NCBI GenBank assembly: GCA_029964075.1
Contig: CM057136.1
Location: 12,152,001 to 12,216,000, forward strand
Length of the DNA stretch: 64,000 nucleotides
From: Patiria pectinifera
Lineage: Eukaryota > Echinodermata > Asteroidea > Valvatida > Asterinidae
Reading direction: 5' to 3'
A program made the position numbers and the translations under genes. Below, one piece after another: positions 22,801 through 32,900 of this stretch (the stretch's first letter is position 1; each line of letters begins with the position of its first letter). Below the pieces are notes generated by a model that worked only from the letters and a program-made list of their open reading frames with translations, was not told where the DNA came from and did not search any database.

Positions 22801-25800
22801 GGAAAGTTGGTTTTTGGTTAACATTTACTTCTCTTTTGTGGCGCATCACAATTTAATACCTTGAAAGAGTGAGTGGGTGGCCAAAAAAAAAAAAAGCGGA
22901 AAAATCCTCTTAGATTATTATTTTTTCCTTTTTGTTCATTTCTTTCTGATATCCTGCGTCCTTGCACCGAGGTGACAAAACGAACAAAAGAATACAATTT
23001 TTTTAGTCCCTCCGAGGAGGCCTTTTCCGTTCCTTTGATATCCTCGTCCCGGCCATCGGCAAAAGAGATTTGTTTTATTGGGTTAAGATGTCGTCCAATC
23101 TAGGTTATTCCCGCTCACGAGATTCCTCCCTGGAATATGGCGGATTGTTGTTTTTTTCCCCCCAATTTTTTTCTTCAATTTTTTTTTACATTTGCCTTCG
23201 GTCTCTTATTCCCCAAACTCCTTTTTTTTTTCTCTTACCGGCATTTCCTTCCCACTGTTTCTCTTGTTCCACCTCTCTCTCTTGTCTTGTCCTCGCACGC
23301 TCACACAAAGAGACATTTGTTGCGAAAAAAGGAAAGACGGGAAAGGAAAAAAAAATTGTGCTGCCGGACACGAGAGCCGGCTGCACACTGCATGTGTCAT
23401 CTCTCCTTTTCTTCTCCGTGGTGTTTTTCCAACCTCGGCCTTATGGGTAATCTACGCTTAGAGGGATCCGCCCGAGGGGAGTGGCCACATAAAGCGCTGG
23501 AAAAAAAAATAATAAAAATGAAAGAAACAACGCGAAAAGTGGGAAGGGAGTCGCGTCCTACTCCCTGCAGTATCACCTTACTGGGCCTGGAAACACTCTG
23601 TTGTTTTTGGTGCATGGCCGTGTAATTTCCAAAACCTGAACGAGTTTTTTTTATTTTTTTAAATTTTTTTTTTCATTATTCCTTCCCCCCCCCCTCTTTC
23701 ATCCGCTTTTTATCAGTCCGAAGAATCCCCGTGTTTGGCAAAGAGATTGCTGTCTCACTCTGCCCGGGTGCGTTTGTAGGCCTACCGGAGGAAGGGGGTA
23801 ATTTGTGTAATGTTTGCTTGCCCGTGGCACTACCTCCACTGAGGATTTGCTGGCGACTATTTAGAAATGAAAGCACAATTACTAAGGGGGTTGACATAGG
23901 AATTGCTTTATATGGCTGGGCCCCTGTCTCGCTCTATCCTGTATGCATGGGTCGTTGTTCAAGTCGGGGCTAAGTTTCGAAAGGGGGGGGGGGTGAAGCG
24001 AGGGGATATCCTGCAGACGTGTGAGTGGGTGTATTGTTTTGTACTTGCAAGACAAATTTCGGAACAGTCGGGTTAAGAAGTAAATTGAACGTATCTCTTT
24101 TGAACATGCTGAACGCATTATTGTCGAGAAAAAGCCATTGGAACTTTTTTTTCTTTCTTCAAAACTTGGATCCTAAGTCCTGTTATCAAAAAGACCCTCA
24201 TGTTTCAGACCCTCATTAGTTTGTTTTGGGTTTTTTGGGGGCAAAGCAGTTGTAAGGCTTTGGCTCCTGAAATTGAAAATGTCATGTACATTGTAATCCA
24301 AGAACACTTTGTTTCACGTGCTTATGTAAAAAAAAAAACGATATAAAATAAATTTAAAAATAACGAACTGGAAGAGGAAAATCTTGTGATCAGTCACCAT
24401 CAGTGATTCCACTTGCAAAGTTGACATGTGTGGATAATTTATGATGGGTCTGGCTAATACCGACAAAACAATCATCCACAACTTTATCCTCTTGTGATTG
24501 ATCATGCAGTCTCTTTTTGAAGAAACTTTGAAAGATTTGTTTTTTATTTGGTGTGTGTGTGTGAGTGTTGGTTGGGTTGGAGGGGGGGGGTCTTTTCTTC
24601 TGTAATTGGCTGGGTGATCGGCATTAATAATAGACCCTTTTAAGTAATAAAAAATCTTGTTTGAAATTAATTTTAAAAAACCCCAGCTTTTCCCACCTTG
24701 GGATAAATTTTGTATTCCTGTTTCATTTTCGAATGCAAAATAATTATAAATTAAAGATTTGGTCACCACTACTCCCATAGACTTGTGCAGACTTTGCTGC
24801 ATTGAAGTACAGATGATCACAAAATGTACTCTGTATGTAGTGTACAGATGCAGTGCCAATTTCGCTAATTATTTTAACGAAAGCGTGGGATCTTTTCCTA
24901 CCTCGTCGAGAACATAAGTCCATGCATTTTAGCTGGTCCCCTTCATCACGGTCACCAGTAGCTGGGGTTGGGCTTTGTTCTCTGTGTGATTGATGAGGTC
25001 GGGAGTGTTGATTGGCTGTTCCTGAGCGCCACCTGTGATGGTCCTGTCTCGCCAGTGTTCCCAGGAACCCAGTGACAGATTTATGGCGGCGCTTGTTGTT
25101 TTGTGTTCACATGCGTCTCAGACCCTGTAAACCTACACTTAACGTGATGATAGTTTCCTTGCAGAAAATTCCAATTTTGAATTGGCCATTCTGTGGTTGA
25201 GGTGACCATTTCTAGTCAACTTTGTGATTGTTACTATCAATTTACAGTATTACACAGGGATGGGATTGGTCTGGATTTTCCAGATTTGTGGATTATTAAA
25301 AAAAAAATCAAAAATGGGGAAGTTTTTTGTGACTGTATTTTTTCTTGTGCATCAAAAGTTTATCTGAAAGTTTTGCAATGGGCTGTTTGTAGGAGTGTCT
25401 TTTTTTACGCAAATTGTAGACCCTGTGTTACTCTGGGGCTCTGTCAAATATTTTTCATTGATTTTTTTCAAACACCCCCCCCCCCCCCCATCTCGGCCCT
25501 GGTTTTTAGAGAGTTCCATGACTACAAATCATCTCCTGCTTTCAATATGTTTATTCATTACATGTCCTATTAAAGTTTATTTTTGCATTTTTTTTTAGTC
25601 ATCTGTTCAACACCACTTTCTTTGTACTTTCTGCATTAAGTTTCTTTAGTAGATTTTGGCACAAAAATAAAGATTTGTTTCCCAAATTTGTGAATTAAAA
25701 AAATATCAAAGAAATTGCTTTTTGTGGTTAAACAGGCAGAGGGAAAAGAAGTCCATATGTTGCTGTTGATTTTATTTAAGAAAAAAAAAGTTTTTGCTTT

Positions 25801-28800
25801 ATCAACGGGCACAGAGTCTGTAAATTGGCCCAGCACTGTGCCACGGGTTACGCCCGGTTGACCACAGCAACTGTATCAATAGGCCCATTATTGTAATCAT
25901 GGGCACAAGGACTGTTTACCTCCAAAAAAAATAATAAAAAATAGAAAATTGGGGTGCTAAAAAGTACAGTCGCACTTTTACTAAATTATCAATTTGAAAA
26001 GATTAACGTCAAATTGTAGACTGATTTATGGCCTGTTCGTTTGTGACAACTTGAGCCACTTTTTTTATCACTCTCTCAGACCGGTTGATATTTTCATTTC
26101 TGTCGGCTTTTTAATGACGAGGATCACCTGTCACTGTGGAAATGGGGCGGAGCCAATGAAAATAGTTTTGGGGGGTTAAATGTCACTGTACTTTGGAGAT
26201 GTGTGAGGTTGTACTCTGATGCATGGGCGACTTGTTTGTCCAAAATTCTCACCATTTTTTTTTTCTTTTTCGTTTTCCAGTTTGTTCTTCATGCGTTTGT
26301 TTATGCATGTTTGTGAAATTCTTTAATTTTTTTTTTTTTCTTCAAATTCCTGTCTTTTGTGTAAGAGTTTTTAATGCCCCCAAGGGATGTCACGGTTTAG
26401 TGAAGATGCCTACTTTGCAAGAAATATTGGACACAATTGGTTGCGCTCACGTCCTGGCACTTAAATTTTTTTTGTTATCGCTTCAACGCTGAGCGCTTCC
26501 GATGGCCTTGTCTTTCAATGAATGGGAAAAATAGAGAGAGAAAATTGGCAACAGTTTATTTTAATAATATCCCCTAATGGCAGCCTTATCAATTGACGGT
26601 TCGGTTGGGCCCCCAAAAACACCCATTGTGTAGTTGTGAAAGTGGGTTGGTGTGTTTTATTTATTAGGTGCAAGCAATTTGATACTTATTATAGGATGAT
26701 TTTGAAAGGACGTTTGTCCATTGAGTCCTGAATCAAAAAAGTGCAAGTTTTCAAAACAAGCCACCTTGATTTCTATTAAGGTACATGCATTGCTATTGCT
26801 GCAGTACCAACGGCTTCACTGTCCTGAAACCAACCCCATACCCAAACCCACGACCTTCCCAGCCTGGTTTTTATTCAAGATTTTATTGTACTTGTCAGCG
26901 GTGATATTTGTCAGGATTTTTTTCTCGATTTTGGGATTTATTTGTCAGGATGTCCTGATTTCACAATTTTTTAAGAGTCACTTTTGAAATCTGGAATTCC
27001 TGAGGTTTTACTGTAAAGGTGTTTTTACCAGTTTTAAAGTTTATATACAAGTAGAACAACAGAAATGGGTATTTTTAGGGCTGCCTTAAGGCAACCCTCA
27101 AACTTTCAGACGATTATCTCACAAAAGAAATTAACCTTTGTACCGGTGGTTTCCCTCTATCAATATGAAATGGCAGTACATTTATTTTGGTGGTGTTTAA
27201 TGTCTGGCTCCGTATTGATGTTGTGCATCGGGTCGGGTTAACCAGGCCAAACCGACCCGAAACATTATAGACATGAACCGAATTCGAACTGAAACCGATC
27301 TTAACTCCCCGAATCCGACCCGACCCGACCCAACCCGACAAGACAAGACAAAAAATCATGCAAAAACCGACCCGAACCAACCCAAAAAGACCTGAATATC
27401 TGGCTTTGGCAACTGTGTCTGCTTTTTTTTGTGCCTGAACGTACCCACGTAGCATGGTAATCGTCATCTCTCAGTAAAGAATCTTACAGTACAGCATGGT
27501 GAAGACTCATAACGTTACCCACTGCTGGGCCTACGCGTTTGTAGACTGCGTGTTAGACCACAAACCACATTCGCATTCGCCTGGCGGGTACATTTGTCTT
27601 ACCGGTACATGTCACATTAACTCTGCATTAACATTGCACAGCGTAAATTTCCGAACTGTTTTGTTTTTGTTTTTTGGGGGTTTATTTTGGGTTTTTCACA
27701 AGATGGCTTAACCGACCCGACTCGACTTGAAAATATTCAAATATTCAAAATCGACTCTGACCCAACCCGACTGAAATGATGGTTGGTATAGGTTTTGGGT
27801 CGGGTTTGCACAACATTATTCCGTATTAAATTATATCTCAACTGATGCATCTATTTTTCATTGACCCGTCATGGCATGATGGCATAATGAATGCACATTG
27901 ACAATAATTATCTAAGTGGAATGATTCTGCCCATCTGTGCATTTTAACGTTTTTTTTTATTGAAGAAATATGTAGATCTGCAGATGTGTTTTTCTTTTTG
28001 TCTCTGTTTTTAAAGATTTGTCAGGCCTGAAATATTGATTAAGTTTCTAGCTAAGCATATTGACAATCACCTTGATACAAAGATCAAGGAGACTTAGGTC
28101 AAGGAGACGTAGTTTTGCAACATTGTTTGTAAGGATTTTTGACCATTTCAAAGATTTCTGGCTCATTTTAAAAAAATTGTCTTATTGTCTTGTGATTTTT
28201 TCAGAACCGTCCACTCCAAAGAAATGTCGAGCTCGCTTCGGAGTCGATCAGCAGGAATTCTGGTGCAAACCCTGCAGGTATGTGTTTCGTTTTAAGGCAT
28301 TTTTTTTAACCCTAACTATGCAAAATCGTATTAAAATTGGAGGATTCAGGACTGTTAGGGTTAAATGTCTTCCTTTAGTCATGTAGTAAGGAAAGAGGGT
28401 TTAAGACTAAATCTGACAAAATCAGGAATTAGTGAGAAACTCCATTTTTTGTCAGTGTTTCATCATTCCATGTATTGCTACCTTCCATTTACAGTCATCA
28501 ATGTTAGTTCCTTTTGTTCAGCCATCCAACCACTATACTTGAATCTTCTTTTCCATTATTTAACACAAGAGGGGGCTATTTGTAGTTACGCAAAGTGGTG
28601 TTGCCTTTTAACAAAGCTTTCTGGAACACGGAAGAGTTTTGTGGAACACTGTTACGGATCAATGATCAATCCGTAAAAGAAATAGTAAAAACCCAGACTC
28701 CACGTGAATGCTGAAAAACTCATCACAGTGTCATTTCTTGGAAAAATCTGTAAATAGAGAGTATAATAATTAAAGGAATAAATATGTGCTTGGCCAGTTT

Positions 28801-29962
28801 TAAACAAGTATATTTAAAACCAGCCGAAGGCGAAGGCCATTTTTTATGCACGACCAGGCCCCTAGCGGATTGTAAGCGTACTTGTTTAACACCAGCCAAT
28901 CACATATTGATTCCCATTCATAAATACCTTTCAGTTAAAAAGTCACAAAATTCCAAAAATTTCCAACAATTTTGTTCAACAATTTTACCTCATGTTTTGT
29001 GTAGCACTTCTGTTGTGCCATGTTGTGCGATGTTGGAATAAAGTGTTTAAAACCAACCGGTGTTTCATCAATAAATATCAGCCCTTTATATCAGCTGTTT
29101 ATCACTAAATATCAGCCGTTTAAAACCACCCATGTTCGACCAGTACATGTATGAATGGGTAAACTGTCTCAGGTATTTATGAATTTTGCTATAAGGTCAT
29201 TATTATTATTATCCACAAATCGTTATTAATTATTCTCCTTTTTTTGGTGATAATTTTATTACACCAACTAGGAGAAAGAAGAAGTGCATCCGGTACATCT
29301 GCTCGGATGAGAACGGCCAGAACAAAGACGACAGTTGCGACAGTGACGATGAGCCCAGCTTCTCCCCACCCGCCTCTCAGAGGATGCCTGATAACGGCCT
29401 CGGCAGCAAGGAAGGGCCAGAGATCACCAGGCCTGCGACCTCTGAACCCATGCCCCAGAGTTCCTCAAGTCACAACCACGCCCCGCATGGCGAGCACACC
29501 AACGGCCACAGTCACCACAGGGAAAGGGCGCCCTCGTCTTCGTCGTCGTTGTCGGAGCCGCGAGCACCACCCCCGCCACCCCCACCACTGCCGCACACCC
29601 AGGCGTTCTCCAACGCGTCATCGTCCGCCGTCGTCAGTACCCATCAGCCCACAATGCACCCGTCGCCGTCGCCGATGGTCTCGCAGACGTCGCCGGCGAT
29701 AGTTCACCTCCCCCATCCCTCCATCGCGCACTCGGGTCACCCCATGTCCTTCACGAGCACGCCGCCCATGATGGTGTTCCCCTCGCAGTCCTCGCTCTTC
29801 GCAGCTCACGCCACCTCCCAGGCGGACATGCTCAGGGGACCGGCCTTCCCGAACGGGCTGACCCACCACGGACTCTTACAACTCCACGCACAATCGCGGC
29901 CGCCTCCCACACCCGAGATGCCGCAAGATCTCAGCATGAAATCTGCGACGGTCACGGCATAG
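10748..29962 (+). CDS. TCF7L2: TCF/LEF HMG-box transcription factor, 3' seven coding exons (5' partial)
   Basis: DNA-binding effector of canonical Wnt signalling: binds TCF sites in the nucleus, activates with beta-catenin and represses with Groucho/CtBP. Exons 10748-10892, 13026-13131, 13924-14124, 14520-14694, 15991-16156, 28205-28277 and 29272-29962 join in phase to 518 residues plus TAG. Counting from the first residue here: a context region containing [15 protein letters not shown] and GIPHPAIV as in vertebrate TCFs, HMG box about 172-240 ([16 protein letters not shown]...), Lys-rich basic tail 249-257, C-clamp Cys 272, 285, 288 and 294, then a Ser/Pro/His-rich tail ending with PQDLSMK. 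The N-terminal beta-catenin-binding exon was not found in the window. Most invertebrates have one TCF/LEF gene, co-orthologous to all four vertebrate ones; the symbol marks closest type only. Confidence 0.95.
13026..13131 (+). CDS. TCF7L2: TCF/LEF exon B
   Basis: The acceptor is ccaaacag and the donor is gtgagt. It encodes [20 protein letters not shown] followed by [16 protein letters not shown]. This corresponds to the vertebrate TCF segment with PHPSELSPYYPLSPG. The final Trp codon is split across the intron. Confidence 0.9.
13165..13350 (+). repeat. C-rich low-complexity tract
   Basis: About 185 bp almost purely pyrimidine/A with little G on the plus strand. It starts as copies of acgacgaacccaacccct-like units and drifts into ccacccct. 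It begins 35 bp after the TCF exon B donor, so the TCF transcript is C-rich here. Confidence 0.85.
13503..13695 (+). mobile_element. Retroelement fragment with hammerhead-ribozyme-like core
   Basis: Begins with GTCTC, CTGATGA, T, stem GACTAG/CTAGTC, GAAAC, GTT, GAGAC (13503-13546), then tandem ttcttatcagaactaaa motifs and cacatggtgtttctgcaaac. The core order resembles a type I hammerhead with minimal stem III, as known from Penelope-like elements. The extra T after CTGATGA departs from the canonical core. Confidence 0.5.
13738..13812 (+). mobile_element. tRNA-Thr-like sequence, degenerate
   Basis: Has box A (ggtcaagtggttaagacc), an anticodon-arm-like ctgctcttgtaagcag with TGT, and box B (ggttcgagtcc). 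The anticodon loop is one base short and acceptor and T stems compete for the same C run, so I call it a SINE head or pseudogene, not a working tRNA. Confidence 0.55.
13924..14124 (+). CDS. TCF7L2: TCF/LEF exon C (pre-HMG region)
   Basis: The acceptor is tttgtag and the donor is gtaaag. It encodes [19 protein letters not shown], then [14 protein letters not shown] and GIPHPAIV, collinear with the vertebrate TCF sequence before the HMG box. It is 201 nt and ends two bases into an Arg codon. Confidence 0.9.
14216..14350 (-). mobile_element. tRNA-derived SINE relic
   Basis: On the minus strand gggtcgtgggttcgatcccc (box B) precedes a body with gtagctttgactaagctaga and gaagtcttcttcagtgac. It lies in the intron between TCF exons C and D. 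Confidence 0.5.
14520..14694 (+). CDS. TCF7L2: TCF/LEF exon D, HMG box first half
   Basis: The acceptor is gtccatcag and the donor is gtaagt. It encodes a basic linker and then [20 protein letters not shown] and [17 protein letters not shown], which are helix 1 and helix 2 of the TCF/LEF HMG box. The residues are nearly invariant in the family. The exon ends in phase 0 just before the Trp of WH-LSREEQ. Confidence 0.97.
14937..15013. repeat. Hairpin-forming inverted repeat in the TCF HMG intron
   Basis: 28-bp arms 14937-14964 and 14986-15013 (gtaaatcgtgatgtaataaa and its inverse) with two mismatches and a 21-bp loop. It splits the HMG-box intron and would form a stable stem in the pre-mRNA. 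Confidence 0.85.
15991..16156 (+). CDS. TCF7L2: TCF/LEF exon E, HMG box second half and basic tail
   Basis: It starts after gcggggacag and encodes [20 protein letters not shown], then [16 protein letters not shown] and a Lys-rich tail (KKKKKKKDK) that serves as nuclear localisation and DNA-bending tail. The donor is gtatga. The next exon lies about 12 kb away, the longest intron in the window. Confidence 0.97.
16194..16759 (-). mobile_element. tRNA-headed SINE, interrupted by a nested element
   Basis: Read on the minus strand it matches the copy at 17583: ggggctgtggtccaacggtt (box A), gttcgactcgtgtg, cttgagcaaggcactttac, aagaacccagtaacacttat and the tail gcgctatataagactccc with (tta)n. The box-B segment is shortened. 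An unrelated insert (16271-16452) splits the 3' part. Confidence 0.85.
16271..16452 (+). mobile_element. Nested insert, 5'-truncated member of the hammerhead-like family
   Basis: Carries gcaggactgttcttatcaga, ataagcaggacaagttctt and cacatggtgttaccgcaaac, shared with 13.55-13.70 kb and partly with 63.24-63.31 kb, but lacks the CTGAYGA...GAAAC core. The SINE sequence resumes on both sides. Confidence 0.75.
17583..17979 (+). mobile_element. tRNA-headed SINE, full-length copy
   Basis: 397 bp. The head has tggtccaatggttacggtg (box A) and gggttcgaatcc (box B). The conserved body is cttgagcaaggcactttacc through gccccggtgtttctggcagt. The tail is gtacctaattattggtagat followed by gcgctaaagactccggtatt, ending in short tta repeats. 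Confidence 0.88.
19801..20312. repeat. Long foldback element
   Basis: Two arms of roughly 240 bp in opposite orientation meet near 20053 with almost no loop. Termini are acagggtgagtaaaa and ttaactcaccctgt; interior pairs include ctttcagcaaaacgaaaa with ttttcgttttgctgaaag. The arms carry scattered mismatches. Inside the 12-kb TCF intron. Confidence 0.9.
27215..27815. repeat. cccga-rich block
   Basis: Clusters of cgacccgacccgacc-like motifs at 27230-27380 and 27710-27770, and gggtcgggt at both edges (27230, 27797). Short inverted ends gttgtgca and tgcacaac suggest one element of about 590 bp. Confidence 0.45.
28205..28277 (+). CDS. TCF7L2: TCF/LEF exon F, C-clamp first part
   Basis: A 73-nt exon between ttttttcag and gtatgt. 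It encodes [20 protein letters not shown] and CKPCR, three of the four C-clamp cysteines. Because 73 is not a multiple of three, skipping it would change the frame of the last exon and remove the C-clamp, so splicing here could switch tail types as in vertebrate TCF7L2 (inference). Confidence 0.95.
28310..28360 (-). mobile_element. TTAA-flanked mini-element, copy 2
   Basis: 51 bp from CCCTAAC to GTTAGGG with perfect TTAA on both sides (28306-28309 and 28361-28364), the target duplication typical of piggyBac-type elements. It sits 32 bp past the donor of TCF exon F. Confidence 0.75.
28783..28907 (+). mobile_element. TIR family C copy 1 (tatgtgcttggccag)
   Basis: 125 bp with ends tatgtgcttggccagtttta and accagccaatcacata, plus aaacaagta/tacttgttt just inside. 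Contains ccaggcccctagc, shared with copy 2. Located in the last TCF intron. Confidence 0.72.
29272..29962 (+). CDS. TCF7L2: TCF/LEF terminal coding exon, C-clamp end and tail
   Basis: The acceptor is caccaactag. It opens with [20 protein letters not shown], completing the C-clamp, followed by an acidic patch ([11 protein letters not shown]) and a long Ser/Pro/His-rich low-complexity tail. A PQDLSMK motif sits at 29921-29941 and TAG at 29960-29962. The GC content is clearly higher than the flanking introns, typical of coding sequence here. Confidence 0.95.
29921..29941 (+). other. CtBP-binding motif (PxDLSxK) in the TCF tail
   Basis: The codons read PQDLSMK, a complete match to the PxDLSxK consensus bound by the co-repressor CtBP, seven residues before the stop region ends. 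Vertebrate TCF7L1/L2 carry weaker PLSLx motifs in the same tail region. Binding is inferred from the motif alone. Confidence 0.6.
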
Positions 29963-32900
29963 TACAAAAAACAACACAACAAAAAACTTGTTTCATAAAT
30001 TAACAATTGTACATAGAGAACTTATTAATGAATAATTAACGTAAACGAAGAAAAAAAACCACGACGAAAAAGTACCACCGGCCGTTCATCCAGCTGCCAG
30101 TCTCTTGGGTTTTTTTAAAGAGCGACGGGAAGCGATTGTGATACCTTGATGTTTTTAACTTTTCTTTTCTTGAAAATAAATAACACTGTCAATAAGAATG
30201 TCTGTGTCTTCAGTGCGTTGGAGGACGTGCAGCTATTTAAGCAAATGGAAGACGGGAGTTCTGTTGGTAAATGTTTACCCTCTATTCTGTTTTCGTCTGA
30301 TGTATTCGTGCTGCAAATTAACACAGAGTAGGTCTGGTCTAGTGGAACTTTTAGCTTGGAGATAGAACTGATAGACCCGTGGAGGTGGCATTTGTACAAG
30401 TCTGAGCACTGCTCAAGAAAATTTACTGACATTGGATAAAAAGGCGGATTGTGTCTGACTTGGATGAAGCTGGCGGAGCTTACAACCTGAAGCTTCCTCC
30501 CTCCGGGAAATCAACAGCCATTCATCAACCAAAATACGCACCAGCCTCACAATTCCAATCCACAACTTTCCCAGCGTGTGGATATTTGTTGATGCAGTCA
30601 TATACCCCAGGTACTTGTGTAGTTGATTCAACAACTCAACTTGCTGACAAGCCAAGGAATTTTAGTTTTTACCGAATCAAGATTCCTGCACCTGGGTGTA
30701 ATATCAACTTCGGGACACTGCAGTGCATGCTGGGATAGGGTGAAAGAACTTCTTCAAAATTCCCCGCGAAGGCAGGTTTCATACTCGGCGTGAAAACGAA
30801 CAGGAATGCAAATTTGTAATGTCATGGCAAGTTTTCGCGCTGCAAATTCGTTTACAAAAAATGAACGTGTTTCAACTCCAGCAAATTTCGTAGCAAACAT
30901 TTTATTGCGACGTCAAAATTCGCTTTGTGTTCTCATTTGTGTGAAATGTAAACCAACCTTAATGCGTTGTAACCGTCTTTTGGAAATGCTGCAAGAAACA
31001 TCTCTCTACACTTCCGTGGAAACAGCGAGTAGCAGAAACGGATTTGAGTTTGGTTGTACATTATATGTATAGCGCCCTCGCTGAGCCACGGATAAGGGTA
31101 AATGCTTCACTTTGATTGGCTGGCTACTTTGAGGAAAGACTGTTATCTTGTCCCTCGCACACCATTCTTTCTCGTAAAAACATCAAATTCACTTTCAGAC
31201 TTCCAAGATGAAAAAAAAAAAACATCTTCTGTATTCATCAAGTGATGTATTTATATCAGTGTCCAAAAATGATCTTTCAAAGACAAATCCAGTATTGATA
31301 TTTTTTAGTACCTGTTTTGTAACTTAAATTAGATACCCCAGACATGTTTTTAAAAGATTTTTTATGCAAAACAAAGTTAAAACTGTTGAACTGCCATCAC
31401 ACAAAAAAAGTAGTAGCTGTTAACCTGAAATGTTCTGTCAAAATTGTTTTCCTTGGGTTTTGAAAACTTTCAGGATTTGTTTGTTTTCAATCATGCTAAG
31501 TTTTAATATATCAGTGTTTAAATGCCTGTTGGCTGGAAGATTTGAAAACGTGGAAGCTACTATGAAAATAAGATACTCTGATAAAAATTGAACAAGTACA
31601 CTTTTTGAAGAAAATTTTCCAATGTTCACATTTTGAAATCCTTCAACTTCTACATTACCTGTACTGTTTACTAGAATGTCAGTCAGTGTGTTGAGTAGAA
31701 CTGGCAAAATCATTTTATCTGACAGAGACAACTTTTAAAGAAAGTCAGTTTGAGGCCCTTTCAAGTCCGTATTATGTGGTTGAATATCTACGTCCAGAAT
31801 TTTTTTCCTTCAAAAAGAAAATAACTCGCTTTTCTCCAAGGTTTTAGTCAGATAAGTGCTCCAGCCAAAATCTACTTACAAATTTTGATCTTCCAAATCT
31901 TCAACTGTCTATTTTAAAAAAAAGATTATGATCGGGTCATTCAAACAGTCCTTCAGATAGCTTAGATCAAACCAAAGATTTTTATCGCAAATTATGCACC
32001 GTTAAGACAAAAGAAACTGCAATGATGAATCCAGGATAGTCATTAGAAATTGAAACGGGATTAAAGTCTTGCAAGTATTACTTATGTAAAATGTGGTAAT
32101 GTAAAAACGGAAAAATAAGGTTAGTTGGTGAAATTTAAGGAAAGATTTCCTAAAAAGGGTACAAAAGTTCTCTTGTTTTACGATGGTTTTGTACATCTTG
32201 TTCTTCAAAATCTGATTCAGTCGTTAAGAGAATTTCATTAATTAAAAGAACTGTTTCATCAGTTCATCAATTGAAGCCTAAATAGAACGGTGTACAGAAA
32301 ATGTGCACAGTGCATTTTACACTGTTCATGACATGCAAGGGGAACATATCCTGGCATAATTTGCCCACCAGAGGGCAGCAAGCAGTATCATTGCTGAGCA
32401 CCAACTAAATCTTCCAAAAGAATTTTGTAAATTGTAGTTGGTTTGCTTGAAATTTCCAGCGTAATAGGCTCATGACATGGGGAGATTCCCCATGCTCTGA
32501 GCCTAGTTAGCCGTTGCTACATGTAGTTCAAGGTGATCTTCTTAGTATCTCATTCTGATAAAAGAAGTCTCCAACAAGTAACTTTAATGAACAAAACAAA
32601 TTAAGAAATGTACCGCCAAAAGTTTTTTCCCAAGCATTTTTACTAGAATACTTTTTGATAACATTTCAATGCAACTTTGAATTTTCAGTGTTTGAGGACA
32701 CAAGACAGAAAACATGGTCCTTCGGGAGCGTCTGTAACTGTGCAGATGATGAACTCCTCTCTCACCGATAAGATTGAGAATTGTTTTCTTTGTTTGTTGG
32801 CTTGGGTATTTTGAACTAGAATGGTGGCCAGGGTCTTAAGAAGAATTCTGAGACACACCACATGTCCAGTGTAGCCTGGATGTGACATACCATAAAAGAA

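Larger units (their letters stand above)
16157..28204 (+). other. 12-kb TCF intron
   Basis: Separates the HMG-box exon from the C-clamp exon. It contains two SINE copies, the foldback at 19.8-20.3 kb, poly(T) tracts, a GA/CT-rich patch (21.2-21.7 kb) and the cccga block. No alternative tail exon with family similarity was recognised, but weakly conserved short exons would be missed. Confidence 0.6.

Noticed and set aside
23070..23625. Overlapping frames of 126 and 162 codons near 23.1-23.6 kb
   Set aside because: Composed of poly(T)-encoded Phe runs and low-complexity sequence; two frames are equally open and neither resembles a protein.
24314..24859. 181-codon minus-strand frame in the large TCF intron
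   Set aside because: AT-rich, with no recognisable domain, splice context or codon bias; chance open frame.
29244..29702. Arg-rich 152-codon frame over the last TCF exon
   Set aside because: Shadow frame of the GC-rich tail; the true frame continues the C-clamp and ends with PQDLSMK.
32280..32335. Possible microRNA hairpin
   Set aside because: The arms pair only partly (gaacggtgta with tacactgttc) with bulges and a short stem; insufficient without small-RNA or conservation data.
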